Shown: one piece after another, positions 8,062-17,094 of the stretch
Numbering within the stretch: the stretch's first letter is position 1
Layout of the letters: each line of letters begins with the position of its first letter
Assembly: GCA_035641235.1 (NCBI GenBank)
Contig: DASQUP010000219.1
Span: 1 to 45,456 of the forward strand
Source: DASQUP01 sp035641235
GTDB lineage: Bacteria; Actinomycetota; CADDZG01; WHSQ01
Length of the DNA: 45,456 nucleotides
Direction of reading: 5' to 3'
The notes under the pieces: model-generated
Databases searched by the model: none
What the model was told of the DNA's origin: nothing
The model's input: only the letters and a program-made list of their open reading frames with translations
Program-made: the position numbers and the translations under genes

Positions 8062-8823
8062 ATGTCACCCGATCGCAGCGCACCCCCTGAGAAGCGCGTC
8101 TCCCTAATCCTACGGCGATTCAAACGTCGTTTTCCGAATGCCCGAATTGCGCTCGAATTCAACACCCCCCTCGAGTGCGTCGTGGCGACGGTGCTCTCCG
8201 CCCAGTCCACCGACGCTCTGGTAAACGAGGTCACCAAGACGCTGTTTCGCAAGTACAGGCGCCCCGAGGACTACCTGGCCGTCCCCGAGGAGGAGCTCCA
8301 GGAGGACATCCATGCCACCGGTTTCTTCCGCCAGAAAACAAAGGCGCTGCGTGGGTTGTCTCAGACGCTCATCGATGACTTCGATGGAGAGGTCCCAAAA
8401 ACGATTGCCGAGCTAATAAAACTGCCTGGTGTTGCCCGAAAGACGGCAAACATCGTTCAGGCGAACCTCTGGCCGGAGGTGCAGAAGAAAGATCCGGATG
8501 CCGGTGTAGCCGTCGACACGCACGTGGGCCGGGTAGCTGTGCGGCTCGGCCTCACGACTCACGGGCCCAAGGAGGCCGTAAAGATCGAACGCGATCTGAT
8601 GGCGGTTGTCCCCAAACGTGAATGGCACGTGGTCACCGATCTCTTCATCGAACACGGGCGCAAGGTCTGCGACGCGAAGAGGCCCCTGTGTGAGGACTGC
8701 GTCGTGGAGGATTTGTGCCCGTCAAGCCAAGAAGCGGGTCTCACGGATCTGTATCGAGCGGCAGGCCCCAAGAAGACGACGGCGGTAAAGAAGACGTCCC
8801 GTTCCCAAGAGTCATCTCGGTGA
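8062..8823 (+). CDS. nth: Endonuclease III (DNA glycosylase/AP lyase)
   Basis: A 253-residue base-excision-repair enzyme that removes oxidised pyrimidines. The helix-hairpin-helix LPGVARKTANIV includes the catalytic Lys at about 127, VDTHVGRVAVRLGL has the catalytic Asp at about 152, and the [4Fe-4S] loop has Cys at about 203, 210, 213 and 219 (C-x6-C-x2-C-x5-C). About 30 extra C-terminal residues rich in Lys, Thr and Ser follow the cluster. It is divergent from the TetR gene across 53 bp; its promoter looks leaderless. Confidence 0.96.
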   Translation: MSPDRSAPPEKRVSLILRRFKRRFPNARIALEFNTPLECVVATVLSAQSTDALVNEVTKTLFRKYRRPEDYLAVPEEELQEDIHATGFFRQKTKALRGLSQTLIDDFDGEVPKTIAELIKLPGVARKTANIVQANLWPEVQKKDPDAGVAVDTHVGRVAVRLGLTTHGPKEAVKIERDLMAVVPKREWHVVTDLFIEHGRKVCDAKRPLCEDCVVEDLCPSSQEAGLTDLYRAAGPKKTTAVKKTSRSQESSR

Positions 8824-8866
8824 AGGGGCTGGAGGCGGAGGGGGAGAAGACATAGCGCCGCTCCAG

Positions 8867-9760
8867 GTGATGCGGCCGACGACCGGGGGGGCCGCCCGAC
8901 TCCAGATCCTGTTCGCCTCGATGCTGTGGGGCACCACCGGTACTTCGCAGGCACTGGCGCCGGCGGGCACAACCCCCCTGGGAGTCGCCTCCGTGCGCGT
9001 GTGTTTGGGCGGACTCGCTCTCTTCCTGCTCGGGTGGGGCCGAGGGCTCCTCAAGAACAGGCGCATGTCGGTCCCGCATATAGTCGCCGCGGCCGGCAGC
9101 TTGGTGGCAGCACAACTGGCCTTTTTCGCGGCGGTCGACCGCACGGGCGTCGCAGTTGGAACAGTCGTCGCCATCGGCAGCTCGCCGATCGCAGCCGGCG
9201 CGCTCGCATGGATCGTTCGCCGTGAGCGGCCCGGCCGCCGGTGGGCCATCGCCACCACTCTGGGAGTGACGGGTGCCGTCCTCCTGCTCACCGCAGGGCG
9301 CGAGGTGGACGTCGATCCTGGAGGGCTGGGCCTCGCGCTGATCGTAGGCCTCGGATACGCGGGTTACATCGTCTCGACGAAGGATCTCGTTGTTGAGCAT
9401 CCACCGGACGCAGTGACCGCAGCCGTCTTTGGTGTCGCCGCGACGGCGATGGTGCCGTTGTTGTTCGTTGCGGATCTCGGATGGACCGTCGACCCAAAGG
9501 GACTTGCGATCGCGTTGCACCTCGGCCTCGTCACCGTTGCGTTTGCATATTCGATCTTCTCCAGAGGTTTGATCGTGGTGCCCGCCGCGATAGCGGTGAC
9601 ACTGACGCTCGCCGAGCCGCTGACTGCGGGAGTGCTCGGCGTTGTGGTGCTCGATGAACGGCTCACGTCGATCGCCGGCGGCGGAATCCTTCTCGTGCTC
9701 GCAAGCCTGGTGCTGCTCACGGTACCGGCGCGCGCGACTCCCGCAGACTCGCTGGAATAG
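8867..9760 (+). CDS. EamA/DMT-family transporter
   Basis: A 297-residue integral membrane protein with about ten hydrophobic segments in two EamA repeats. The first contains SMLWGTTGTSQALAP and PLGVASVRVCLGGLALFLLG; the second ends with LAEPLTAGVLGVVVLDERLT, a typical EamA motif. It belongs to the drug/metabolite transporter (RhtA/YdcZ-like) group, usually amino acid or metabolite exporters; the substrate is unknown. The start is a GTG immediately followed by an ATG (8870); either may be used. It follows nth by 43 bp. Confidence 0.88.
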   Translation: MMRPTTGGAARLQILFASMLWGTTGTSQALAPAGTTPLGVASVRVCLGGLALFLLGWGRGLLKNRRMSVPHIVAAAGSLVAAQLAFFAAVDRTGVAVGTVVAIGSSPIAAGALAWIVRRERPGRRWAIATTLGVTGAVLLLTAGREVDVDPGGLGLALIVGLGYAGYIVSTKDLVVEHPPDAVTAAVFGVAATAMVPLLFVADLGWTVDPKGLAIALHLGLVTVAFAYSIFSRGLIVVPAAIAVTLTLAEPLTAGVLGVVVLDERLTSIAGGGILLVLASLVLLTVPARATPADSLE

Positions 9761-9824
9761 AAGTGAGAGGCGGCGCGTTGTTGGCACCCGGATGCCTACC
9801 GGCTGCTGAAAGGAGCGGACGAAA

Positions 9825-10205
9825 ATGTTGGGAGATAGTCCCATCCATCCTGTCCTGTTATCGACCGATCTATCCGAGACGAGGAGCTTCTATCACGACA
9901 AACTCGGCCTCGAGATCTTGAGCGAGAGCGAAGAAGCAATCATTTTTCGGTGTGGAGGTGGAACACATCTCGACGTGACCAAAAGCACCACAGGAACGGC
10001 GGACTCGCAAACCCAAGCAGGGTGGGAAGTCCCGGATCTTCGCGCCGAGATCGCGGACCTTAGATCTCGCGGCGTCAAGATCGAGGAGTACGACATGCCC
10101 GGCCTGAAGACCGAAGACGGCATGGCAGACATTGGTTTCGCTTTGGCCGCGTGGATTGTGGACCCGGGGGGCAACGCTCTCGGAATCTTGGAAATCAAGA
10201 AATAG
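9825..10205 (+). CDS. VOC (glyoxalase/bleomycin-resistance) family protein
   Basis: A 126-residue single vicinal-oxygen-chelate protein. Motifs: PVLLSTDLSETRSFYHDKLGL at the start and WIVDPGGNALGILE at the end, the two halves of the beta-alpha-beta-beta-beta fold. AAAGGAG ten bases before the ATG supports the start. Family members are lyases, dioxygenases or binding proteins; the substrate cannot be inferred. It is followed by a palindromic element and converges with the DUF983 gene. Confidence 0.88.
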   Translation: MLGDSPIHPVLLSTDLSETRSFYHDKLGLEILSESEEAIIFRCGGGTHLDVTKSTTGTADSQTQAGWEVPDLRAEIADLRSRGVKIEEYDMPGLKTEDGMADIGFALAAWIVDPGGNALGILEIKK

Positions 10206-10227
10206 AGACAGGCTTGGATCAACATGA

Positions 10228-10280
10228 CTGAACTGTTCGCACTGGTCTCTGGAATCCGTATATGAGAGCGAACAGTTCAG
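10228..10280. repeat. Family-1 palindromic element, copy A
   Basis: Perfect 13-base arms CTGAACTGTTCGC and GCGAACAGTTCAG surround a 27-base loop containing GGAATCCG. Each arm is itself a small palindrome (GAAC-N-GTTC). It lies between convergent genes (VOC and DUF983) and may act as a bidirectional terminator, although no T-tract is present. Related copies are at 13095, 27240, 34679 (left half) and 43714. Confidence 0.8.
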
Positions 10281-10284
10281 ATAG

Positions 10285-10662
10285 TCAGGTCCGCTCGGCC
10301 GGGTTGAAGTACAAATTGAGCGCCATCCAGATCGTTTTCGAGTAGGGGAAGAAGACGACCGGGAAGACTCCGTTCAGCACAAGGGCGGTGAGTAGCAGCG
10401 GCAGCCACCGGATGTCCGGCAGCGACGCAAACAGGATCGTAAGGAAAACCGCCAGGAAGAGCGTCTCGGTCACGGCGGTGTTGATGATGATCGCTCCGAC
10501 CCAGTAACCCTCCTCCCGCTCGAAGCGGTAGCCGCAGTTCGGGCAGTTGTCGTGGAGTGCCCAAAAAGACTTGAAGATCTTGCCGGCACCACATTGGGGA
10601 CACCGCTTTCGGAAGCCCCTGATGAGCAGCGTAGATAGCGGCTGTCTGTTCACGCCAGTCAT
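10285..10662 (-). CDS. DUF983 family membrane protein
   Basis: A 125-residue protein with an N-terminal zinc-ribbon-like part (KRCPQCGAGKIFKSF at about 20, then NCPNCGYRF) and two hydrophobic segments (IIINTAVTETLFLAVFLTIL, LPLLLTALVLNGVFPVVFF). This is the DUF983 pattern; the function is unknown. It is divergent from ispH across 56 bp. No Shine-Dalgarno is visible. Confidence 0.87.
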   Translation of the reverse strand: MTGVNRQPLSTLLIRGFRKRCPQCGAGKIFKSFWALHDNCPNCGYRFEREEGYWVGAIIINTAVTETLFLAVFLTILFASLPDIRWLPLLLTALVLNGVFPVVFFPYSKTIWMALNLYFNPAERT

Positions 10663-10683
10663 GTTCGCGCCCGCTTCGCTCGG

Positions 10684-10712
10684 TTAAACGTATCCACCGG
10701 TGCCACTACGAT
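10684..10712 (+). promoter_or_regulatory. Promoter of ispH (leaderless)
   Basis: TTAAAC (-35), a 17-base spacer and TACGAT (-10), followed by six bases and the ATG of ispH. The spacing predicts an mRNA that starts at the initiation codon. Confidence 0.65.
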
Positions 10713-10718
10713 GGCCCC

Positions 10719-11675
10719 ATGAAGAAAGTCATTCTTGCGGCGCCCCGGGGATACTGCGCCGGGGTGGACCGGGCCGTGAAGATAGTCGAGCGCGCGCTCG
10801 AGACACTCGGCGCGCCGGTGTACGTGCGGAAGGAGATCGTCCACAACCGCCACGTCGTGGGGGAGCTCGAGCAGCGAGGCGCGATCTTCGTCGACTCCGA
10901 GACCGAGATCCCCGAAGGCGCTGTGTGCATCTTCTCGGCCCACGGCGTTTCTCCCGAAGTGCGAAGGCAAGCCGAGGCGCGCCGGCTCAAGGTCATCGAC
11001 GCGACGTGTCCGCTCGTGACCAAGGTCCATCTCGAAGCGAAGCGGTTCGCCCGCGCCGGCCGGAAGATCGTGCTCGTCGGACATGTTGGACACGAAGAGA
11101 TCGAGGGCACGGCCGGTGAGGCACCGGAGAGCACCCTCGTCATCGAGAACGTCGACCAGATCGCAGAACTCGGGCTCGATTCGAGCGAGCCGGTCTCCTA
11201 TCTGACGCAGACGACTCTGTCCGTCGACGACACGCTGGACGTCGTCGAGGCGCTGCGGGGCCAGTTCGAGGACATCCGCGGACCGCGCTCGGACGACATC
11301 TGTTATGCGACTCAGAACCGCCAGGTGGCCGTCAAGGCGATCGCCCCCGACGCTGACGTCGTCTTGATCGTCGGTGCGGTCAACTCGTCCAACTCCAATC
11401 GCCTCGTGGAGGTTGCGGAGGTCGCCGGGACGCCCGCATTTCTCGTGCCCGACGAATCACATCTCGATCCGAAGTGGCTCGAGGGCGTCGAGGTCGTCGG
11501 CGTGTCCTCGGGGGCGAGCGCACCAGAGGTCCTCGTCGATAGGCTCCTCGAGCGACTCGCATCGCTGGGGTACGAGACCCTGGAGACCAAGGAAGTGACG
11601 ACCGAAGACGTCACCTTCTCACTTCCGCCGTGGCTCAGGGAGGAGGCCGCAGGCGCGGTGCCCGCGCCGGACTGA
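10719..11675 (+). CDS. ispH: 4-hydroxy-3-methylbut-2-enyl diphosphate reductase
   Basis: A 318-residue last enzyme of the MEP isoprenoid pathway, which reduces HMBPP to IPP and DMAPP with an Fe-S cluster. The three cluster cysteines are present: C13 in APRGYCAGVDRAV, C97 in DATCPLV and C195 in DDICYATQNRQ. KEIVHNRHVV, SAHGVSP and SSNSNRLVEVAE are further family motifs. The length is usual. It has its own leaderless promoter, and its stop abuts the stop of the convergent phhB. Confidence 0.97.
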   Translation: MKKVILAAPRGYCAGVDRAVKIVERALETLGAPVYVRKEIVHNRHVVGELEQRGAIFVDSETEIPEGAVCIFSAHGVSPEVRRQAEARRLKVIDATCPLVTKVHLEAKRFARAGRKIVLVGHVGHEEIEGTAGEAPESTLVIENVDQIAELGLDSSEPVSYLTQTTLSVDDTLDVVEALRGQFEDIRGPRSDDICYATQNRQVAVKAIAPDADVVLIVGAVNSSNSNRLVEVAEVAGTPAFLVPDESHLDPKWLEGVEVVGVSSGASAPEVLVDRLLERLASLGYETLETKEVTTEDVTFSLPPWLREEAAGAVPAPD

Positions 11676-11960
11676 TCAGCCGATCGTCTGCTCGATCTCG
11701 TTCGCCAGATCGAAGTCGATGGCGGTGAGGCCTCCCTCGGAATGAGTGGAAAGCACAAGCTTGACCTTGTTCCAGCGGATGTCGATGTCCGGGTGATGGT
11801 CGTAGCGCTCCGCGAGCCCTGCGACACCGTTCACGAATTTGATCGCCGTTGGGAAGTCGTCGAATTCGAAGACCTTCTGGATCTCGTCACCCTCGCGCTC
11901 CCAGTCCCCGAGCTCGTCAAGGCGTTGTTCGATCTCCTCGTCTTCCAGAAGTTCGGCCAC
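11676..11960 (-). CDS. phhB: Pterin-4a-carbinolamine dehydratase
   Basis: A 94-residue protein of family size. The signature YDHHPDIDIRWNKVKLVLST contains the catalytic His pair, and EGGLTAIDFDLA follows. The enzyme dehydrates 4a-hydroxytetrahydropterin; in bacteria lacking phenylalanine hydroxylase it often acts in other pterin or Moco contexts, and a molybdoenzyme is encoded at 33.1 kb. The GTG start at 11960 is fixed by a strong AGGAGGAGGG ahead of it; longer readings are therefore rejected. Confidence 0.93.
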   Translation of the reverse strand: MAELLEDEEIEQRLDELGDWEREGDEIQKVFEFDDFPTAIKFVNGVAGLAERYDHHPDIDIRWNKVKLVLSTHSEGGLTAIDFDLANEIEQTIG

Positions 11961-12084
11961 GTCCCTCCTCCTCGAAAGCGGATCCGGCGGGTCTTTGGGC
12001 GCAACATACCGCGCCTCGGCCCAGGCGCAACTCCGCCCGATATAGTGCCTCGCTGAGCCGGCCACGTCCCGGGAGTAATAAGAG

Positions 12085-13092
12085 ATGAACTACGGAATCA
12101 CAGTCGGAGGCCCGATGGCCCTCATCGGGCCGATGGCCAAGATGGTGGAGGACGCTGGGTTCGAGTCCTGCTGGGCTGCGGAAACGACGAACACTGCGTT
12201 CATTGCGGCATCCGTCGCCATCCAGCACACGTCCAGGATCAATGTGGGAACCGCCATCGCCCTGGCTTTTCCCCGCTCCCCGACGATTACGGCGATGACC
12301 GCATGGGATCTCGACGAGCTGTCGGGCGGCCGGTTTTTGCTCGGGCTGGGGAGCCAGGTCAAGGGGATCAACGAACGACGGTTCTCGGTGCCGTTCGAGC
12401 ATCCGGCTCCGAAGCTCAAGGAATACGCGCAAGTCCTTCGCACTGTATGGGCTGCGAACCGGGGCGACAAGGTAAGGCACGAGGGTCGCTTCTACACGGT
12501 GACGATGCCGAGCTTTCACGGCTTCCCACAGCCGGACCGGAGGGACGTGCCGGTTTACTTCGCCGCCGTGGGACCGATCATGGCGCGGATCTGCGGTGAG
12601 ATCGCCGACGGCCTCATCGGACATCCCCTCGCCTCGCCGAGCTATCTGACGAACGTGGTGAAGCCCGCAATCGCCGAGGGGGCGGAGCGGTCGGGGCGCG
12701 CGCCGAGCGACTGCAACCTGACCGCGTCGCCGATGATATCGATCTCCGACGACGTGGATCTGGCGCGCTGGGAAGTGAAACTACAGATCGCCTTCTACGC
12801 GACCACCCGCACGTACCGGGGCATCCTCGAACTACACGGCAAGGAGGGGATTCTCGGTGATCTGCGGAGCGCATTCGATGCCAGGGACCGAGACCGGATG
12901 GTCGAGTTGATCGACGACGACCTCTGCGACGCAATCGCCGTGGCGGGGACTGTAGACGAGGTCAGGGAGGGCGTCGCTCGATGGAACGGCATTGCGGACC
13001 GCCTCATGGTTGCGGGGCCGTGGTTCAAGGTTCCGGCGGGGCGGTTGATGGAGAACTACCAGGCGCTGGTCGAGGTCTTCGGCACGCCGTAA
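12085..13092 (+). CDS. LLM-class (probably F420-dependent) oxidoreductase
   Basis: A 335-residue TIM-barrel protein of the luciferase-like monooxygenase superfamily. Supporting motifs: FESCWAAETTNTAFIAASVA, WDLDELSGGRFLLGLGSQV, and PVYFAAVGPIMARICGEIADG with the cofactor phosphate-binding region. Actinobacterial members of this type generally use F420; the substrate is unknown. GGGAG sits nine bases before the ATG, and TATAGT at 12041-12046 is a possible -10. It ends in a family-1 palindrome and converges with the mce operon. Confidence 0.87.
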   Translation: MNYGITVGGPMALIGPMAKMVEDAGFESCWAAETTNTAFIAASVAIQHTSRINVGTAIALAFPRSPTITAMTAWDLDELSGGRFLLGLGSQVKGINERRFSVPFEHPAPKLKEYAQVLRTVWAANRGDKVRHEGRFYTVTMPSFHGFPQPDRRDVPVYFAAVGPIMARICGEIADGLIGHPLASPSYLTNVVKPAIAEGAERSGRAPSDCNLTASPMISISDDVDLARWEVKLQIAFYATTRTYRGILELHGKEGILGDLRSAFDARDRDRMVELIDDDLCDAIAVAGTVDEVREGVARWNGIADRLMVAGPWFKVPAGRLMENYQALVEVFGTP

Positions 13093-13094
13093 CC

Positions 13095-13140
13095 GAACTG
13101 TTCGCGCTCATTCATCGGAATCCGCGGCTCAGCGCGAACA
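13095..13140. repeat. Family-1 palindromic element, copy B
   Basis: TGTTCGCGCT (13099-13108) pairs perfectly with AGCGCGAACA (13131-13140). The loop contains TTCATCGGAATCCGC, identical to copy C. It lies three bases after the LLM stop and runs into the 3' end of the convergent Mce-associated gene. The outer bases of the right arm have diverged into coding sequence. Confidence 0.75.
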
Positions 13141-13142
13141 CC

Positions 13143-13697
13143 TCACGGATTGGCTTGCGTTTGGAATAGGTCTACGCGGTCGACTTTCCACTGCTCACCC
13201 AAACGGACCAGCCCGACTTCCATCCGAACGATGTCGGTGCGCGGCCCGGCCATGTTCTTGTTGGTTACCTCTTCGCCGACCACGGCGAAAACGGAAGCCG
13301 ATTTTTCGTCCATGTCCTGAACGAATATCTCCTCGACTCGCCCGGTGCTCGTTGCGTCCGCCTTCTCGATGGCTGCAGTCGTCTCCGGCCCGAAGAGTTC
13401 GTCGACTTCCTCGGCGAAACTGCCGGCCGCGAACGAACGGATCCGCTCGACGTCGGATTGGATCGTCTCCGATCCGAAGCTCGTAAGGGCAACGACGAAG
13501 CGACGCGCCTCGGTACGCAGTTCGGCTACATCGGCCTCGGACCGAACGGACGTCTGCCACATGTAGGCGAAAGCTCCAGCGGCCACGAGCGCGAGCAGGA
13601 ACAGGGCCCACGGGAGCGCACGCCGGTTCACCCGGATGAGCCGGAGCCGGTCCGGCGCCGCAACCTCAGCTGTTTCCATCGTCTGCGTCGATTGCAC
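13143..13697 (-). CDS. Mce-associated membrane protein
   Basis: A 184-residue protein with a short cytoplasmic N-terminus, one membrane helix at about 30-48 (LPWALFLLALVAAGAFAYMW) and an exterior alpha/beta domain of the NTF2-like Mas type. These Mce-associated proteins lie downstream of mce genes in actinobacteria and affect stability or activity of the transporter. The GTG start is preceded by GGGAGG. It is the last gene of the 11.7-kb mce operon, 15 bp after the final mce gene. Confidence 0.85.
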   Translation of the reverse strand: MQSTQTMETAEVAAPDRLRLIRVNRRALPWALFLLALVAAGAFAYMWQTSVRSEADVAELRTEARRFVVALTSFGSETIQSDVERIRSFAAGSFAEEVDELFGPETTAAIEKADATSTGRVEEIFVQDMDEKSASVFAVVGEEVTNKNMAGPRTDIVRMEVGLVRLGEQWKVDRVDLFQTQANP

Positions 13698-13712
13698 ATC
13701 GTCCTCCCAGTT

Positions 13713-14816
13713 CTATTTGCCCGGATGCAACTTCGAGTCCGGCGCGAGCTGCAGCGGCCCCGGCTGGCGGCCGGGCCCCACGCCCCTGCCGAAGCGTGAC
13801 CGGCACGCGTTCGCCGCATACACATCGGGGGTAGGCCTCTGCGGTTTGTAGGAGCGCCCCGACGGTTCGGTGTGTGGCAGTAGCTGAACGCGGAACCAAG
13901 TGCGCCCGTCGAGCCCCACCTGAACGATCTGCGCAACTCCACCAAAGAAGTAGTGGTTGGTATCGAGGGCCGCAGCAAGGTTGGCGAGGTTCTCAGCCGT
14001 CGCAAGGGTTGAATTGATGTCCCCCAGATCCGAGACGAGGCAGGAGAGGTTTGCCTTCTCGCTCGCCAGGAGATCACCGGCAACGCGGGTGAAGTCTGCG
14101 CCGCTCCGGTACAGGTCCACGAGGTCGTAGCGCCGGTCGCGCAGTATGTCCGCCAGCTGCGCCGTGCGCGTGATGTCGTCGGCGAGTACATCTGCATTGT
14201 CAGCAAGCACACCGGTGACCGCCGGACCGGTTCGGATCAGCGACTCGAGTTCGGACCGCACCTGCAGGATGCGTTCGGGGAGGTCGGCGGTCACCTCGGA
14301 CAGGCGCGCGAGGTCGTCGCCGCGTCCGCTCACCGCCGCGGCCGCTTCGGAGACAACAGTGGAGAGGGCCTCGGAGGGAACCGAGTGGAGCACGTCCGCC
14401 AGGACCTCGATCGTCCTGCCGGCGTCGGGCGCGGGGTTCGTGTCGGTCACAGGGATTCGCCCCCCGTCCGACAGCGGTGGGCCGTCACCGGGCGTCAGCT
14501 CCACGGTCATGTCTCCGATCGGACTCCGGCGAACGGCGGCAGCCGTGGTGCCCCGCGGAACCTCCACGCCTGGGTCGAGGATCATCTCGACGCGCGCTGC
14601 GTCGGGGGTAAGCGCGACGCTCCGGACGGTGCCTACCGTCACGCCGCGCATGGTCACGTCGTTTCGCTCGGTCAGGCCCGAGGAGTTCGTGAAGTCTGCC
14701 GCGATGACGGAGCCACCCAATCCCTGCATCAACAGCTGGGTGATTCCCAACACGATCAGGCCGGCCGATGCCGCGAGGAAGGTGGCGACGTTGACGACGA
14801 CCCGGCGATTCGTCAT
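13713..14816 (-). CDS. Mce/MlaD family protein (sixth, MceF-like position)
   Basis: A 367-residue protein with an N-terminal membrane helix (ATFLAASAGLIVLGITQLLM), an MCE domain at about 35-115 (DVTMRGVTVGTVRSVALTP, IGDMTVELTPGD), a long helical segment and a Cys-containing C-terminus. In Mce systems six different MCE subunits assemble a periplasm-spanning tube for lipid uptake. Its ATG overlaps the previous mce gene by 4 bp. Confidence 0.92.
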   Translation of the reverse strand: MTNRRVVVNVATFLAASAGLIVLGITQLLMQGLGGSVIAADFTNSSGLTERNDVTMRGVTVGTVRSVALTPDAARVEMILDPGVEVPRGTTAAAVRRSPIGDMTVELTPGDGPPLSDGGRIPVTDTNPAPDAGRTIEVLADVLHSVPSEALSTVVSEAAAAVSGRGDDLARLSEVTADLPERILQVRSELESLIRTGPAVTGVLADNADVLADDITRTAQLADILRDRRYDLVDLYRSGADFTRVAGDLLASEKANLSCLVSDLGDINSTLATAENLANLAAALDTNHYFFGGVAQIVQVGLDGRTWFRVQLLPHTEPSGRSYKPQRPTPDVYAANACRSRFGRGVGPGRQPGPLQLAPDSKLHPGK

Positions 14817-15772
14817 TCGTCCCCCGGACAGCGGCGCCCCGGGTCGGCGGGGTTGTCGTTGAGTCCACAGATGACGAAGTCCTGGAGGATCTGGTTGAAC
14901 TCCGCATATTCGACAAGCTGAGTGTTGCGGTTGTGTCCCGGCGCGAGCTGCAGAAGCTCTCGGATGGCCTTTTGATCCTTGGCCAACGTCGCCATGATCG
15001 TGTTCGCTTGCGAGAAGAACCGATCCATCTCATCGACGTGGGCATCGAGAATGGATCGGCCGCCTGTCGCCAGCCGGGCAAGGCCGGCAAGCGCCCGGCG
15101 CAGCTTCGTATCTTCTTCGTCGAGCATCTCGATGGCACGCGCAGTGTTGGCCACGGCGCGCGAGTGGTCCGCGGATTCGGCGGCCATCGTGCGATTGAAC
15201 TCGTCGATCGACTCGATGAGTTCCTTTATGGTGCCGGTCTCGTTCCGGTAGGTACCTGTGATGGTCTCGAGGTTGCGCACCAGGTGCGCCAGTTGACCGC
15301 CCCGTCCCCCGAATCCACGCGCCCCTTCGTCGACCATCGTCGCGATCTGCGACGCTCCGATCGCTCCGAAGATCTCAGAACCCTCAACCACGAGGTTTTC
15401 GAGATCGGCGCGCACCTGCGTTTCGGCGATCGTGGCGCCGTCCTTCAGCGCCGGCGCGTCGTCGGGAAGGTCATCGGGTGCAACCAGATCGATGATCCGC
15501 TCCCCAAGAGCGCTCGTCCGGCGGACCCTTGCAATCACCCCTTGGGGGACATCGGCATCGGGATCGAGGTCCATCGTTACGAGCGCCTCCGAGCCGCGCA
15601 AACGAATGTCCTTGACGTTGCCGACGCGAACGTCGGCGAACATCACGGGGGCTCTCGGCGCGAGATCCGCCACGTCGTCGAAGGCGGCGGAGACCCTGAT
15701 CATCTCCCGGTCGTTTGTGCACGCCGCGCCTGCAACGAGGGCGGCCACGAGCACGACGCAGAGCGCCCTCAA
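14813..15772 (-). CDS. Mce/MlaD family lipoprotein (fifth, MceE-like position)
   Basis: A 319-residue protein with signal peptide and lipobox VAGAAC, lipidated Cys at about 18. The MCE domain follows (APVMFADVRVGNVKDIRL, LGERIIDLVAPDD) and then a helical region. A TTG start is inferred: it is needed to include the signal peptide, GGGAGGA precedes it, and it overlaps the upstream stop (TTGA). MceE (LprK) in mycobacteria is likewise the lipoprotein subunit. Confidence 0.91.
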   Translation of the reverse strand: MRALCVVLVAALVAGAACTNDREMIRVSAAFDDVADLAPRAPVMFADVRVGNVKDIRLRGSEALVTMDLDPDADVPQGVIARVRRTSALGERIIDLVAPDDLPDDAPALKDGATIAETQVRADLENLVVEGSEIFGAIGASQIATMVDEGARGFGGRGGQLAHLVRNLETITGTYRNETGTIKELIESIDEFNRTMAAESADHSRAVANTARAIEMLDEEDTKLRRALAGLARLATGGRSILDAHVDEMDRFFSQANTIMATLAKDQKAIRELLQLAPGHNRNTQLVEYAEFNQILQDFVICGLNDNPADPGRRCPGDE

Positions 15773-17094
15773 GGGAGTCCTCCCGGGAGATCCGGGAGAT
15801 CAGGAAGCCCTTCGATGATGTCGGATATGACGTCTCCGAGGTCACCGGCATCTCCGTTTTCCTGAGCTTCCTTCGCCGCCTTTTTCTTCTTTCGGCACTT
15901 CTTCGGGTTCTTTGCTTCCTTGCAGTTCTTGGCCGCCGCCTTTGAGATGACTTTCTTGACCTCATCGGGCAGGGCGGCAAGGGCCTCATCGGCCGGTCTC
16001 TTCGGAGGGCCCTTCTTCTTGTTGGTCTTCTTGGCGGGGGCGCAGTCCTGCGCGGTGAGGCAGAAGATCTCGGGAAAGCGCTTTTCCCAATAGGTCGCTC
16101 GGGCGCAGCCGCCCTGCTCCAGGCGGATGCACACGCCCACGAGGCGGTCCTCCAGGCGATGGAGGATCAGATCGGTGAGCGGCGCGGCCTGGTTGCCGAG
16201 TCGCAACCAGTCGCGTTCGTAGTCGACCGCTCTTCGCGCGGTGTCGAACAGGCGGGTCGCCCAATGGCCTGTGCGGGCGAGGCGGTTGACGTTCCGGTCG
16301 ATCGTTCTCGTCGTGCGGGTCAACGTCTTCACGTCCGATCCGAGCGAGGTCCGGTGATCGGTCAGCAACCCCGCGAGTGCAGCCGACGCGTCGTTGAGGC
16401 CGGTGATGGTTCCTTCCAACGACGATCGAACGTCGTGAACCGTCGCGCCCACCACGTTGTAGGTGTTGATAAGACGCGCGAGCGCGCCCTGACGGGTGGC
16501 CAGTGCGTTCGTCAGGGTGTTGAACTGGACGATCAGGTTTGCGAGTTCGTCCCTGCGCGAGTCGAGCGTCGTGAGGACGCCGGAAGCGTCATCGATCAGC
16601 CTATTGACCCGCTCGCCTTTGCCTTCGATGACCACCGCTGCATTCGTGACGAAGTCTTCAACGGTGTCGCCGTCCAGCTCACCGAAGTAGTCCTGCAGCG
16701 CCTGGAGGAGTTCGTCGCCCTCCGCCGGCACCCGCGTGCGAGCGACCGGGATGGTGGCTCCATCGGCGAGCTTCGGACCACCCTCATAGGCGGGGAACAG
16801 CTGGATGTAGCGCTCGCCCAACATAGACATCGGGATGATCGTTGCGTTGACGCCGGCGGGAAGTTCGACGGAGGGATCGGTGATCCTCAACGTGACCTTC
16901 ACCGCGTCGGCGCCCGTGTCCACGTCGGTGACCTGGCCGACATCGACTCCGAGCACCTTCACCTTCACTCCGGGGAATACCTGAACGGCGCGGCTGAATT
17001 CCGCGCTGACGGTCCGGCTGTCTCCACCGTTCTGGCAAGCGGACGCCAGCAGGGCGATAGCAAGCACCGCCGCGCCGGTGCGAAGGGCCATCAT
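15769..17094 (-). CDS. Mce/MlaD family lipoprotein (fourth position)
   Basis: A 441-residue protein with lipobox LLASAC, Cys at about 20, the MCE domain (VFPGVKVKVLGVDVGQVTDV, MLGERYIQLFPAYEGG), a helical barrel-forming region and a long Lys-rich tail (KTNKKKGPPK, CRKKKKAAKEA). It ends in a Gly/Leu/Pro tail. A second lipoprotein Mce is unusual, since the model mycobacterial systems have one. The tail resembles that of the neighbouring 427-residue Mce (GDLGD followed by hydrophobic repeats and GGLP). Confidence 0.9.
   Translation of the reverse strand: MMALRTGAAVLAIALLASACQNGGDSRTVSAEFSRAVQVFPGVKVKVLGVDVGQVTDVDTGADAVKVTLRITDPSVELPAGVNATIIPMSMLGERYIQLFPAYEGGPKLADGATIPVARTRVPAEGDELLQALQDYFGELDGDTVEDFVTNAAVVIEGKGERVNRLIDDASGVLTTLDSRRDELANLIVQFNTLTNALATRQGALARLINTYNVVGATVHDVRSSLEGTITGLNDASAALAGLLTDHRTSLGSDVKTLTRTTRTIDRNVNRLARTGHWATRLFDTARRAVDYERDWLRLGNQAAPLTDLILHRLEDRLVGVCIRLEQGGCARATYWEKRFPEIFCLTAQDCAPAKKTNKKKGPPKRPADEALAALPDEVKKVISKAAAKNCKEAKNPKKCRKKKKAAKEAQENGDAGDLGDVISDIIEGLPDLPDLPGGLP

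Noticed and set aside
10228..10280. An attachment site or CRISPR-like repeat.
   Set aside because: Copies are single, scattered over 33 kb, with no spacers, cas genes, integrase or phage genes nearby.
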